From: Streptomyces sp. WMMB 322
GTDB lineage: Bacteria; Actinomycetota; Actinomycetes; Streptomycetales; Streptomycetaceae
NCBI RefSeq assembly: GCF_900090145.1
Contig: NZ_FMHI01000009.1
Span: forward strand, 1 to 64,000
Length of the DNA stretch: 64,000 bases
Direction: 5' to 3'
Of this stretch, positions 33,207 to 41,460 are shown one piece after another. Within the stretch, counting starts at the first letter, position 1, and each line of letters begins with the position of its first letter. The notes beneath the pieces were generated by a model. It was not told the DNA's origin, did not search any database, and was given only the letters and a program-made list of their open reading frames with translations. The position numbers were made by a program, and so were the translations under genes.

Positions 33207-36200
33207 CTATGACTCGTCCTCGTCCTTGTCGTCGTCGGCGTCCGGCCCGCGTCCCGCCCCTCCACCGCCGAGGTCGTCCAGCGCGCGGGAGATTCTCGCG
33301 CGGGTGGCGTCGGTGCCGGGGAGGGCGGTGCCCCGTTCGAAGAAGTCACGGGACGCGGACAGGTCTTCGGCCACGGCGTCGTGCCAGGTCAGCCGGTGAC
33401 GTGTCCGGATCTCCCGGGCGGTGCCGGTCTCCTCGTCCAGGACCGTGCGTGACCGGAGGCGGAGTTCGGCAGCCGCCCCCGCGTTGCCCATGGCCGCCTC
33501 GGCCGTGGACAGCCTGTCGAGCGCGGCGGAATACAGGGGAACGTCGCCGAGGCGCCTGGCCAGGTCCTCGGCCTTCCCGAGGGTGCCGACGGCCTCGGCG
33601 GGCCGAGCGAGGTCGAGTTGGAGACCGCCGAGGCGGAGGAGGGTCTTGCCCAGCAGCCTGGGGCTGTCCGCCTTCTCGGCCAGGGCGATCGCCTTCAGGT
33701 AGCGGTCGTGTGCCTTGTCGTGCTCTCCGAGCTGGTGGTGCACGTCGCCGGCGCGAGTCATGATCGAACCCGTGAGCCAGTGGTCGTGTGTCAACCCGCC
33801 CGCGAGCCGCAGGACTTCTGCGAAATGGGTCATGGACTCGGCGATCCGCCCCTCCAGATTGGCGAACGTTCCGAGACCGGCTGCGGCTCTGGCCTGCTCA
33901 TGGGGGTCATCGGCCCTGCGGCTGATGTCCAGCGCTTCCGTGAACCAGGAGGCGGCCTGCCGGTAACGGCCCTGCACCCCGTACAGGATGCCCAGGCCCG
34001 TACGCAGCGCGGAGTCCATCCGCCGGTCGGTGGCCCGGCCGAGCATCGGCAGCAGCATCTCCAGCGAGGTCCGGCACTCGTGGAACCGGCCCTGTCTGGT
34101 GAGGTAGTCGACCAGGCCCTCGGCGATCCAGCAGGCCTCGTCCAGCCGCCCCACGGCCACCGCCTGACCGATCACGTCGACCAGTTCACCGCCCGCGTCG
34201 TTCAGCCAGACCGTTGCCTCCTCCCAGTCCGCGAAGGGGCCTGTGCCCTGCGGGCCGGTCGGGCAGGACGAGGTGCCCCAGTCGCCGGCGCAGCGGGCGG
34301 CGGCCACATACAGCCGGAAGACGCCCTCCCGGGCTGTCGCGGCCTCTTCGGGCGACGCGGCGGCCACGCGCCGGGCGTAGACCGCCACCAAGTCGTGCAT
34401 GCGATAGCGGTCGGCCGTCACCCGCTGCACCAGGCTCGCGTCGGCCAGGCTCTCCAGGGCGCGCTCGGCGTCGGGGGGCGTCCAGCCGAGAAGGGCGGCC
34501 AGAGTCAGCCGGTCCAGCCGTATGGTGGGCGACAGGCCCAGGGCACGGAACGCACGCTGCTCGCCGACCGGAAGCTGACCGTAGGAGATCCGGAACGCGG
34601 CTTCGACGCTGCGGTCCTCCACCGCCAGTTCGTCGAGCCGCCGTTCGTCGTCGGCCAACCGCGCCGCCAGTGCCTCCACCGCCCACGACGGGAGGTCCTG
34701 TATCCGTGCCCCGACGATGCGCAACGCCAGCGGAAGCCGGCCGCACAACGTGGCCAGTTCGCGTACGGCCGCCCGCTCGCGACCGGACCCGTCCTCGCGA
34801 CCGGACCCGTCCTCGCTACCGGTTCCGTCCTCGTGTCCGGCCCCGCCCTCGCGATCGGTCCCGTCCTCGTTGCCGGGCCCGCCTGCGGGGCCGCTCCCGT
34901 CGCCGCTTTCCGCGCCGCGGACGATACGGGTCAGGAGCCCCGTCGCCTCGTCGATGCCGAGAGGGGACAGCGAGACCCTGCGGTCCACGTCCAGCCCTGT
35001 CAGGCGCCGGCGGCTCGTCACCATGACCAGGGTGCCGCGGCCGGCTGGCAGCAGGGGGCGCACCTGCTCGGCGCGGGAGGCGTCGTCGAGTACGAGAAGC
35101 AGCCGGAGGGAAGCGGTCGCCGCCCGCCACGACGCGGCCAGCTCGTCCAGGTCCTCGGAGCCCTCCCCCTCGTCGGCACCCACCGCCCGCAGCAGCCGGC
35201 GCAGCACGCGTTGCTGCACCGCCGGCTCGCGGTCCTCGCGGTGCGCGTGCAGTTCGACGAAGAGGCAGCCGTCGGGGTACCGGTTGCGCAGGGCCCGCGC
35301 CGCGCGTACCACCAGGGCGGTTTTCCCGACTCCGGCCATGCCGTCCACCGCCCGGACCGTGACCTCACGGGTGTCGGCGGGCGCGACGAGAATCTGATGC
35401 TGCCGGTCCCGGCCCGTGAAGTCGGCTGTTTCGACGGGCAGTTCGTCCCGTCCTCGACGGCGCCGTCGGGTGTGGTCCTGTGCCGGGGGCGCGGCCGGCC
35501 GACGAGTCCCGCGTCCGGCCGGCCGTCCTTGCCGTACCGCGTTCTCGTCGAGCAGGGAAGCGTCCTCGCCCCGGAGGACTGCCGCGTGTACGCGCCGGAG
35601 TCCGGCGCCGGGCTCCACTCCTTGCTCGTCCACCAGGCGGTGGCGCACCCCGGCGTAGACGTCCAGGGCGTCGGCCTGCCGGCCGGCGGCGTAGAGGGCG
35701 CGCATGAGCAACGTGGCCAGCGCCTCGTTGCAGGGGTGGGCCGTCATGAGGGAGAACAGCTCTCCCACGGCCTCGGTGTGCCGTCCGGAACGGAGTTGGC
35801 ACTCCGCCTTGTCCTGTACCGACAAGAGCCGCTGCTCCTCCAGGCGCAGCCGCTCTCCTTCCGCGAAGGGTCCGGGGATGCCGGCCAGGGGCTCGCCGTG
35901 GAACAGCCCCGATGCGCGGGACCAGGCGTCCACCGCGGCGTCCAGATCCCCGGAATCCCTCGCCGCACGCCCTTCGGCGATGAGCTCCGCCCAGCGTGCG
36001 ACGTCCACGCGCGCGGTGCCCGGAGCGAAGCGGTAACCGCCGCGAACGGTGTCGATCACGGAATGCGCCGGGTTCCCTCCGTGAGCGTCCAGTCGTCGCC
36101 GTAATCGGTGGACGTAGACCGGAATCACTCTGGTGCCCGTACCGGGGGGCTCCGTGCCCCACACTCCGTCGAGGAGTTGCTGCGGGCTGACCGTCCTGCC

Positions 36201-36365
36201 CGGCCGAAGCAGCAACGCGACCAGGAGAGCCTGTTCACGAACCGGCCCGAGCTCCTGGGCCACGTCGCCGCGGAACGCCTGGGGCGGGCCGAGCAGCGCG
36301 AAGCGAAGCTGCTCATCTGCTTGCTGCTGATCTGCTTCCGTGGACACCTCGCGCGGAATCGGCAC
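33207..36365 (-). CDS. AfsR-type SARP regulator with NB-ARC and TPR domains
   Basis: A 1052-residue transcriptional activator. The winged-helix (OmpR-like) domain is at about residues 20-110 (TVSPQQLLDGVWG, then VYVHRLRRRLDAHGG). A BTAD helical domain follows to about 270. The NTPase has Walker A GMAGVGKTALV (about 345) and Walker B LRLLLVLDDA (about 430). A low-complexity insertion of Glu-Asp-Gly hexapeptides lies at about 495-530, inside the NTPase region, and C-terminal TPRs run from about 760 to 980. AfsR-like SARPs activate secondary-metabolite genes. No cluster with classical assembly-line genes is adjacent; the nearest targets are the LysR/MFS/arginase group or crtE. Confidence 0.92.
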   Translation of the reverse strand: MPIPREVSTEADQQQADEQLRFALLGPPQAFRGDVAQELGPVREQALLVALLLRPGRTVSPQQLLDGVWGTEPPGTGTRVIPVYVHRLRRRLDAHGGNPAHSVIDTVRGGYRFAPGTARVDVARWAELIAEGRAARDSGDLDAAVDAWSRASGLFHGEPLAGIPGPFAEGERLRLEEQRLLSVQDKAECQLRSGRHTEAVGELFSLMTAHPCNEALATLLMRALYAAGRQADALDVYAGVRHRLVDEQGVEPGAGLRRVHAAVLRGEDASLLDENAVRQGRPAGRGTRRPAAPPAQDHTRRRRRGRDELPVETADFTGRDRQHQILVAPADTREVTVRAVDGMAGVGKTALVVRAARALRNRYPDGCLFVELHAHREDREPAVQQRVLRRLLRAVGADEGEGSEDLDELAASWRAATASLRLLLVLDDASRAEQVRPLLPAGRGTLVMVTSRRRLTGLDVDRRVSLSPLGIDEATGLLTRIVRGAESGDGSGPAGGPGNEDGTDREGGAGHEDGTGSEDGSGREDGSGRERAAVRELATLCGRLPLALRIVGARIQDLPSWAVEALAARLADDERRLDELAVEDRSVEAAFRISYGQLPVGEQRAFRALGLSPTIRLDRLTLAALLGWTPPDAERALESLADASLVQRVTADRYRMHDLVAVYARRVAAASPEEAATAREGVFRLYVAAARCAGDWGTSSCPTGPQGTGPFADWEEATVWLNDAGGELVDVIGQAVAVGRLDEACWIAEGLVDYLTRQGRFHECRTSLEMLLPMLGRATDRRMDSALRTGLGILYGVQGRYRQAASWFTEALDISRRADDPHEQARAAAGLGTFANLEGRIAESMTHFAEVLRLAGGLTHDHWLTGSIMTRAGDVHHQLGEHDKAHDRYLKAIALAEKADSPRLLGKTLLRLGGLQLDLARPAEAVGTLGKAEDLARRLGDVPLYSAALDRLSTAEAAMGNAGAAAELRLRSRTVLDEETGTAREIRTRHRLTWHDAVAEDLSASRDFFERGTALPGTDATRARISRALDDLGGGGAGRGPDADDDKDEDES
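34777..34884. repeat. In-frame 18-bp tandem repeat in the SARP gene
   Basis: Six imperfect copies of an 18-base unit such as TCGCGACCGGACCCGTCC. On the minus strand each encodes a hexapeptide like E-D-G-S-G-R. The period keeps the frame, so length variation between strains is expected. Confidence 0.88.
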
Positions 36366-36482
36366 CCGGCAACCCTATCCACCGCCCCACCCTGCGACGA
36401 CCCCCGCAGGACCTGCGCACATCGCGTACGACCGCACCGCAGCGCCACCGCGGACGAGTCCGTATCCGTTTGTGACGGCCGC

Positions 36483-37325
36483 TCAGATCATGCGCCGCAG
36501 CGCGGTCTCCACGGCATCGATCAGCGGATCCCCCTCGGTTCGCGGGTGCCGTGCGAGACCGAGTTCGACGTCCGGCAGGGCGGGCAGGGCGTCCGCGTCG
36601 TGGCAGACCATGGCCGGTTCGAGGTTCGTGGGCATGAGCGCTGCGACGCCGAGCCCGGCCCGTACCGCGGCGAGCACAGCGACCAGGCTGTTGCTCTCGA
36701 ACGCCACGCGCCAGCGCCGGTCGGCACCTTCCAGCGCCGCCAGCACCGACGTGCGCCACGAGCACGCGTTCGAGAACAGCACCACTGGCAGCGGATCGGC
36801 CCTCACGTCCACACCCTGGCCGACGGCCCAGTCCAGCGGGCGGCGCACCGTCCAGCGCGGCGGACCGGGAACGTCCGGCACTTCGTCGAGCACGAGGTGG
36901 ACGCGGCCGGTGTCCCAGGCCTCCCGCATCGCGGCCCTGGAACAGCTGAGCACCTCCAGCGTCGCCCCCGGGTGCAGCCGGGCGAGGTCGGCGAGGGCCT
37001 GCGGAAGCTGGGACGCGGCGAGATCCTCGAGCAGCCCGACGCCGCAGCGGCCGGTGAGCGCACGGCCGGTTTCGGTGAGTGCCTGCGCGGAGAGCGAGAG
37101 GATGCGTTCCGCGTAGGGCAGGAGCTCTGCACCCGCCCGGGTCAGCGAGACGCCGGACGGCGACCGGTGAAGCAGCGGACGGCCGACAGCGCGCTCGAGC
37201 TTGCGCACCTGCTGGCTGAGCGCGGGCTGGGTATGTCCGAGCGCGGTCGCGGCGCGGCTGATGCTCCCGGCCCGCACGACGGTGACGAATGACCGCAGCA
37301 ACGCGGTTTCAAGATCCCTGGCCAT
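36483..37325 (-). CDS. LysR-family regulator
   Basis: A 280-residue LTTR. The N-terminal HTH is SFVTVVRAGSISRAATALGH then TQPALSQQVRKLERAVGRPL. The effector domain follows (residues 90-280). ATG 37325 sits in an AT-rich pocket. It is divergent from an MFS gene with 72 bases between, the typical layout for a LysR protein controlling its neighbour. Confidence 0.93.
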   Translation of the reverse strand: MARDLETALLRSFVTVVRAGSISRAATALGHTQPALSQQVRKLERAVGRPLLHRSPSGVSLTRAGAELLPYAERILSLSAQALTETGRALTGRCGVGLLEDLAASQLPQALADLARLHPGATLEVLSCSRAAMREAWDTGRVHLVLDEVPDVPGPPRWTVRRPLDWAVGQGVDVRADPLPVVLFSNACSWRTSVLAALEGADRRWRVAFESNSLVAVLAAVRAGLGVAALMPTNLEPAMVCHDADALPALPDVELGLARHPRTEGDPLIDAVETALRRMI

Positions 37326-37397
37326 TAATATTCATTATGCCTGCCCCAGCAAATTAACCACTTCCTATGCCTGGACGGATGACCTAGCGTCACGAAG
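37326..37397. promoter_or_regulatory. LysR/MFS divergent promoter
   Basis: 72 bases of unusually low GC for this genome. It contains an imperfect palindrome TTAATATTCATTA and the direct repeat TATGCCTG at about 37336 and 37365. Probably holds both promoters and the LysR box. Confidence 0.55.
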
Positions 37398-38678
37398 GTG
37401 ACCGGATACCGACAGGTGCTCGGCGTGCCGGGGATGGCATCGCTGCTGGGTATCTCGCTGCTCGCCCGTACCGCGATCACGGCGGACGTGATGGCCCTGA
37501 CGATGTACGTCGTTCTGGGCCTGGAGATGAGCTACACCGCAGCCGGTGGTGTGGCTGCGGCTCTGACCGCCGGACTGGCACTGGGCGGGCCGTTGCTCGG
37601 CCGCATGATCGACGGGCGGGGACTGCGTCCCGTGCTGCTGGTGACCGTCGTCCTGCAGCTCGTGTTCTGGATGAGCGTGCCGGTCCTGCCGTACGGGGCC
37701 CTGCTGGGCGCCGCCTTTGCGGCGGGTCTGCTGATGGTGCCGGCCCAGCCCGTGACCAGGCAGGCCATCGCGGCGATGACCACGGCGGGACAGCGCCGGG
37801 CCGCGTTCGCGCTGGAGTCGGTGCAGGGCGAGCTGTCGTACATGATCGGCCCGGCGGTGGTGATCCTGTGTGCCGCGAAGATGTCCCCCGGTGTGGTGGC
37901 GTGGGGCGTCGGCGCCGCGATCGTGGCCGGCGGAATCGGGATCGCCCTGCTCGACCCCCCGCTGCGTGCCGAGCACGAGGCGGCTGCCGCCGTGGCCCGC
38001 CGGCCCCCGCGCCGCGAATGGCTCGGCGTCGGCATGATTGCCGTGCTGACGATGGCGTTCGGCACCACGACGCTGCTCAGCGGCGTCGACCTCGCCATCG
38101 TCGCCGCACTCGAAGAAGCGGGTCAGGTCTCCTGGGCCGCCGTGGTCGTAGCCGTGTTCGGCATGGCCTCCGTCGCCGGTGGGCTGATCTACGGCGCACT
38201 GCCCCGGCAGCTGCCCACGTGGCTGCTGCTCGGCCTGCTGGGACTCGTGACGGTTCCCGCCGGACTTGCCCGTGACTGGCCCTGGTTGTGCGTGGCCGTC
38301 GTCGGCAGCGGGCTTCTCACCGCGCCGGCCCTTTCCGCGGTGGCCGACGCGGTCAGCCGACTGGCGCCGGCCGGAGTGCGGGGTGAGGCCACAGGTCTGC
38401 AGTCCTCCGCGCAGAGCGCGGGTTTCGCGCTCGGAGCCCCCATGGTCGGGGTGGCGATCGACGTCTCCGTGCCGGCGGGCGGCTTCGCGGCGGCAGGGCT
38501 GGCCGCACTCGCCACCGCGTTGACCGGATTCCTGCTCTCCCGCCGCCCGTCCGCCCGTCCGCCCGGACACGGTCTCCCCTCCGCGACCCCGGCCTCGCCG
38601 GAGCACCGGACGTCGGACCGTGCGGAGCCGACGCCCGGCCCCGAGCATGAGGGACGCCCGGCGCCGCGCATGAGGTAG
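37398..38678 (+). CDS. MFS transporter
   Basis: A 426-residue, 12-helix transporter starting at GTG 37398. Helix 1-2 region is LLGISLLARTAITADVMALT; motif A-like LLGRMIDGRGLRPVLL. The last 50 residues are hydrophilic and Pro-rich. No specific subfamily motif was recognised. Under the likely control of the divergent LysR; possible export of whatever the downstream enzymes make. Confidence 0.85.
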   Translation: MTGYRQVLGVPGMASLLGISLLARTAITADVMALTMYVVLGLEMSYTAAGGVAAALTAGLALGGPLLGRMIDGRGLRPVLLVTVVLQLVFWMSVPVLPYGALLGAAFAAGLLMVPAQPVTRQAIAAMTTAGQRRAAFALESVQGELSYMIGPAVVILCAAKMSPGVVAWGVGAAIVAGGIGIALLDPPLRAEHEAAAAVARRPPRREWLGVGMIAVLTMAFGTTTLLSGVDLAIVAALEEAGQVSWAAVVVAVFGMASVAGGLIYGALPRQLPTWLLLGLLGLVTVPAGLARDWPWLCVAVVGSGLLTAPALSAVADAVSRLAPAGVRGEATGLQSSAQSAGFALGAPMVGVAIDVSVPAGGFAAAGLAALATALTGFLLSRRPSARPPGHGLPSATPASPEHRTSDRAEPTPGPEHEGRPAPRMR

Positions 38679-38872
38679 GACCCGTGCCCGCGGCCGCGCC
38701 GCTCCGGCGACGAAAACGTACGGCCGCGGGTGCCGGTCCGAGGCGCGGTCCGCCTCGACGCACAGGGCCCGCTGCATCCCACGGGGCTCACCCGGCCGCC
38801 AGGCCGGCTTGCTGATTCCACGGGCGGTGAAATGCCGTGGCCCGTGCCGCCGCAGGCGGTCAGAATGGCCGG

Positions 38873-39769
38873 ATGCGCCGCATCGTCGTCATTGACGCTC
38901 CGTCCAACCTCGGCCTCCGGCCGCCCGTCGAAGGCGCCGTGCCCGGCTGCTACAAGCTGGCGGGCGCGCTGCGCGAGCAGCGGCTGCTGCAGCGGCTCGG
39001 GGCGTACGAGGGCGGAGTCGTCGTTCCGCCCCGCTACGACCGCGGTGGCTGGAGGGAGGGCGACGGCGTGTTCAACGCCGAGGCGATCGCCGCGTACACA
39101 CGGAAGCTCGCCGACCGCATCGAACACCACGTCCGGGCAGGGGACTTCCCGGTCGTCCTGGGCGGTGACTGCTCCATCCAGCTCGGCGCCTCACTCGCCC
39201 TCCGCCGCATCGGGCGGTACGGACTCGCCGCCATCGACGGATCCGCGGACTTCCGCCACCCCGGGAACTCCGGCCGCATCGGTGCCGCCGGCGGTGAAGA
39301 GCTGGCCATCGCGACCGGCCGCGGCCAGGCGGACCTGACGGACCTCGAAGGGCTGCAGCCGTACGTCAGGGACGAGGACGTACGGGTCTTCGGCATCCGG
39401 GACTACGACGAAGAGCGGGGCGAACTCGCCGAATTGAAGATCACGAACGCGACGGTGGGGGAGATCCGGGAGTGGGGCGCCGAGGAACTGTCGCGCGCGG
39501 TTCTGCAGACTCTCGAAGTGCCCGTGACCGAGGGGTTCTGGGTGCATCTGGACGCGGACGTGCTGGACCCGTCCGTCATGCCCGCCGTCGACAGCCCCGA
39601 CCCCGACGGCCTCCTGCCCGGCGAACTCGCCCCGCTGCTGCGGACCTTGGTGACATCGGATCGCTGCGCCGGCCTGAACCTCACCATCTACGACCCCGAT
39701 CTCGACCCCGACGGCTCCTGCGCCGCTCTCCTCGCCGACCTCCTCGAGACGGCCCTCACCCGATCCTGA
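38873..39769 (+). CDS. Arginase/ureohydrolase-family protein with altered metal ligands
   Basis: A 298-residue protein of the arginase fold. ATG 38873 is used because the beta-strand start RRIVVIDAPSNLGL follows directly; no strong ribosome site is visible. The metal motifs are present in outline but changed. The usual GGDHS is VVLGGDCSIQLG (Cys100), the usual D-x-H-x-D is IDGSADF (Ser124, codon TCC at 39242), while HLDADVLDP keeps D-x-D-x2-D-P. Cys in the first motif is, to my recollection, seen in other actinobacterial members; loss of the second His is less expected. It may use one metal, another ligand, or have lost hydrolysis. Confidence 0.85.
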   Translation: MRRIVVIDAPSNLGLRPPVEGAVPGCYKLAGALREQRLLQRLGAYEGGVVVPPRYDRGGWREGDGVFNAEAIAAYTRKLADRIEHHVRAGDFPVVLGGDCSIQLGASLALRRIGRYGLAAIDGSADFRHPGNSGRIGAAGGEELAIATGRGQADLTDLEGLQPYVRDEDVRVFGIRDYDEERGELAELKITNATVGEIREWGAEELSRAVLQTLEVPVTEGFWVHLDADVLDPSVMPAVDSPDPDGLLPGELAPLLRTLVTSDRCAGLNLTIYDPDLDPDGSCAALLADLLETALTRS

Positions 39770-39851
39770 CCGGCTTCGGACCGGTGGCGGCCGACGGGTG
39801 CCTGTCCCGGGCGTGCCGGCAAGCATCCGGAAGGTCGCCCAGGCCTTCCAC

Positions 39852-39990
39852 GAGTCGCCGGGCAGAAACCGGAACGCGTGGTTGCCGGTGAGCGGGGTGA
39901 CGGCCCGGACGTCCCAAGCGGTCCAGGGTCAGAGTGATCCCGGTGCCGTACGCCTCGGACAGAACGACGTCCACCGCATCGGTCGGACCG
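39852..39990 (-). pseudogene. PIN-domain toxin, frameshifted 3' remnant
   Basis: The last third of a PIN toxin closely related to the intact one at 55740-56174. It reads TDAVDVVLSEAYGTGITLTLDR, then after a one-base insertion near 39915 continues in another frame as VRAVTPLTGNHAFRFLPGDSW. The N-terminal two thirds and any antitoxin are absent, apparently replaced by the amine oxidase side. Confidence 0.75.
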
Positions 39991-40002
39991 GGCGGAGCGC
40001 CC

Positions 40003-41331
40003 TCAGCCGGCGTCCCAGGCGTCCTCGATCGGAACGGGACGACCGAGGACGTCGCACGCGGCGCGGTGGCCGGAGCGGAGCGCCGCGTTGACCGTCGCCG
40101 GATCGTCGGTCCACGTCGCCTCGCCCGCGAGGTGCAGCACGCCGCCCACGGGTGTGGCGAGAAGGTCGTGGTCCTCGGGCGCCGATCCCACGGTCATGTA
40201 CGCGTACGAGCCTCGCGAGCAGGGGTCGTCCTGCCACGAGGTCACGTGCACACGGGTGGGGTCCTCGACGCGGTCGCCGTAGAGCCGGCGCAGTTCGCGG
40301 AGGACCGAGCCGACGATCTCCTGCTGTTTCCATCCTCGCGTCTCCTGCGCGGCCGGACCGGCGGCGAACGTGAGCAGCGTCGGCACGCCGTGGACGGCCG
40401 TCAGGTCGTACCAGGAATGCCACCAGACCCCGCTCGGCCCCTGCTGACGGATGGCGTACACCTCGTCGTCCCAGAACTTCGAGCGGAAGCTGAGGAAGAC
40501 CTTCTCGAAGGCGTTCATCTCCAGGCGTGCCAACGCACCGGCCACCGGTTCGGGCAGCGGGGGTTCGATGGTGAACTCCGCGGACTTCAGGACCCCGACC
40601 GGGACGGTGACAACGACACGCCGCGCCGTGAACACGCCGCGACCGGTGGTGACTTCGGCGCCTTCCGCCGACCAGCGCACCGAGGTGACGACGTGTTCGA
40701 GCCGCACGTCGAGCCCGGTCGCAAGGTGCGTCGCGAGGGCGTCGTAGCCGTCGGGGAAGACGACCTCGTCGCCGTCGATCGAATCGTCGTCGAGCCCGTG
40801 CGCGTCGAGCTCGTCGATCCGGACTCCGTACTGCTCCTCGGTCCGATGGCGCAGGTACTCCCGGACACGCTCGGCGCGTTCCGTCCCCCAACCCTGGGCG
40901 GCCAGGGCCGATTCGACCGCCTCGCCGTACGAGCGCCCGGGCGCGAGGGCGGACACGACGCGGGCCAGCTCGGCGTCCACCGCGCCGATGTCGGCCACGA
41001 AGCGCTCCACTTCGTCGTCGGTGAGACGAACGCCCGAGGGGCTGTAGTACGCGATGGGCCTGCTGTACGGCTGGTACCCGCCGACCGTGAACTCCGCGGT
41101 CCGCAGCCCGAATGCGGCTGCCGCTGCGGCGACCGGGCTGTCGGTGACCCCATGGATCCAGGACGCGCCGAGATCGGTGACGACCCCGCCCTCCCGGTCG
41201 CTCCGCACCCGCCCGCCGATGCGGTCGCGAGCCTCGAGCAGGACGACCCGCTGACCGCTCCGGGAAAGCAGCCGCGCCGCGGTCAGACCCGCGACACCCG
41301 CACCCACGACGATCGTGTCCGCTCGATCCAT
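40003..41331 (-). CDS. Flavin-containing amine oxidase
   Basis: A 442-residue FAD oxidase. ATG 41331 is preferred over GTG 41337 because GGAG lies five bases upstream. The FAD motif is TIVVGAGVAGLTAARLLSRS at residue 5, then LLEARDRIGGRVRSD, and the C-terminal FAD region is GVLHLAGEATWTDDPATVNA. The fold fits oxidases of polyamines, amino acids or indole-type amines. It is divergent from the MurF-like gene and could oxidise an amine intermediate in the same pathway; that link is inference. Confidence 0.9.
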   Translation of the reverse strand: MDRADTIVVGAGVAGLTAARLLSRSGQRVVLLEARDRIGGRVRSDREGGVVTDLGASWIHGVTDSPVAAAAAAFGLRTAEFTVGGYQPYSRPIAYYSPSGVRLTDDEVERFVADIGAVDAELARVVSALAPGRSYGEAVESALAAQGWGTERAERVREYLRHRTEEQYGVRIDELDAHGLDDDSIDGDEVVFPDGYDALATHLATGLDVRLEHVVTSVRWSAEGAEVTTGRGVFTARRVVVTVPVGVLKSAEFTIEPPLPEPVAGALARLEMNAFEKVFLSFRSKFWDDEVYAIRQQGPSGVWWHSWYDLTAVHGVPTLLTFAAGPAAQETRGWKQQEIVGSVLRELRRLYGDRVEDPTRVHVTSWQDDPCSRGSYAYMTVGSAPEDHDLLATPVGGVLHLAGEATWTDDPATVNAALRSGHRAACDVLGRPVPIEDAWDAG

Positions 41332-41460
41332 CAACACTCCGTGGTGTCTCGATCCCTGGGGCCCGGTGTGTCCTGCGGACGGCCGGGCGGGCGGTCTCTA
41401 TTCTCCCGAGCGGCTGCCGCAGCCGAGCAACCCGGCCGTGATCCCGACGGGAGAACAGCG

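Noticed and set aside
33618..36104. 828-residue plus-strand open frame
   Set aside because: Antisense to the SARP gene, whose domains are complete; no start site or family motif in the antisense frame.
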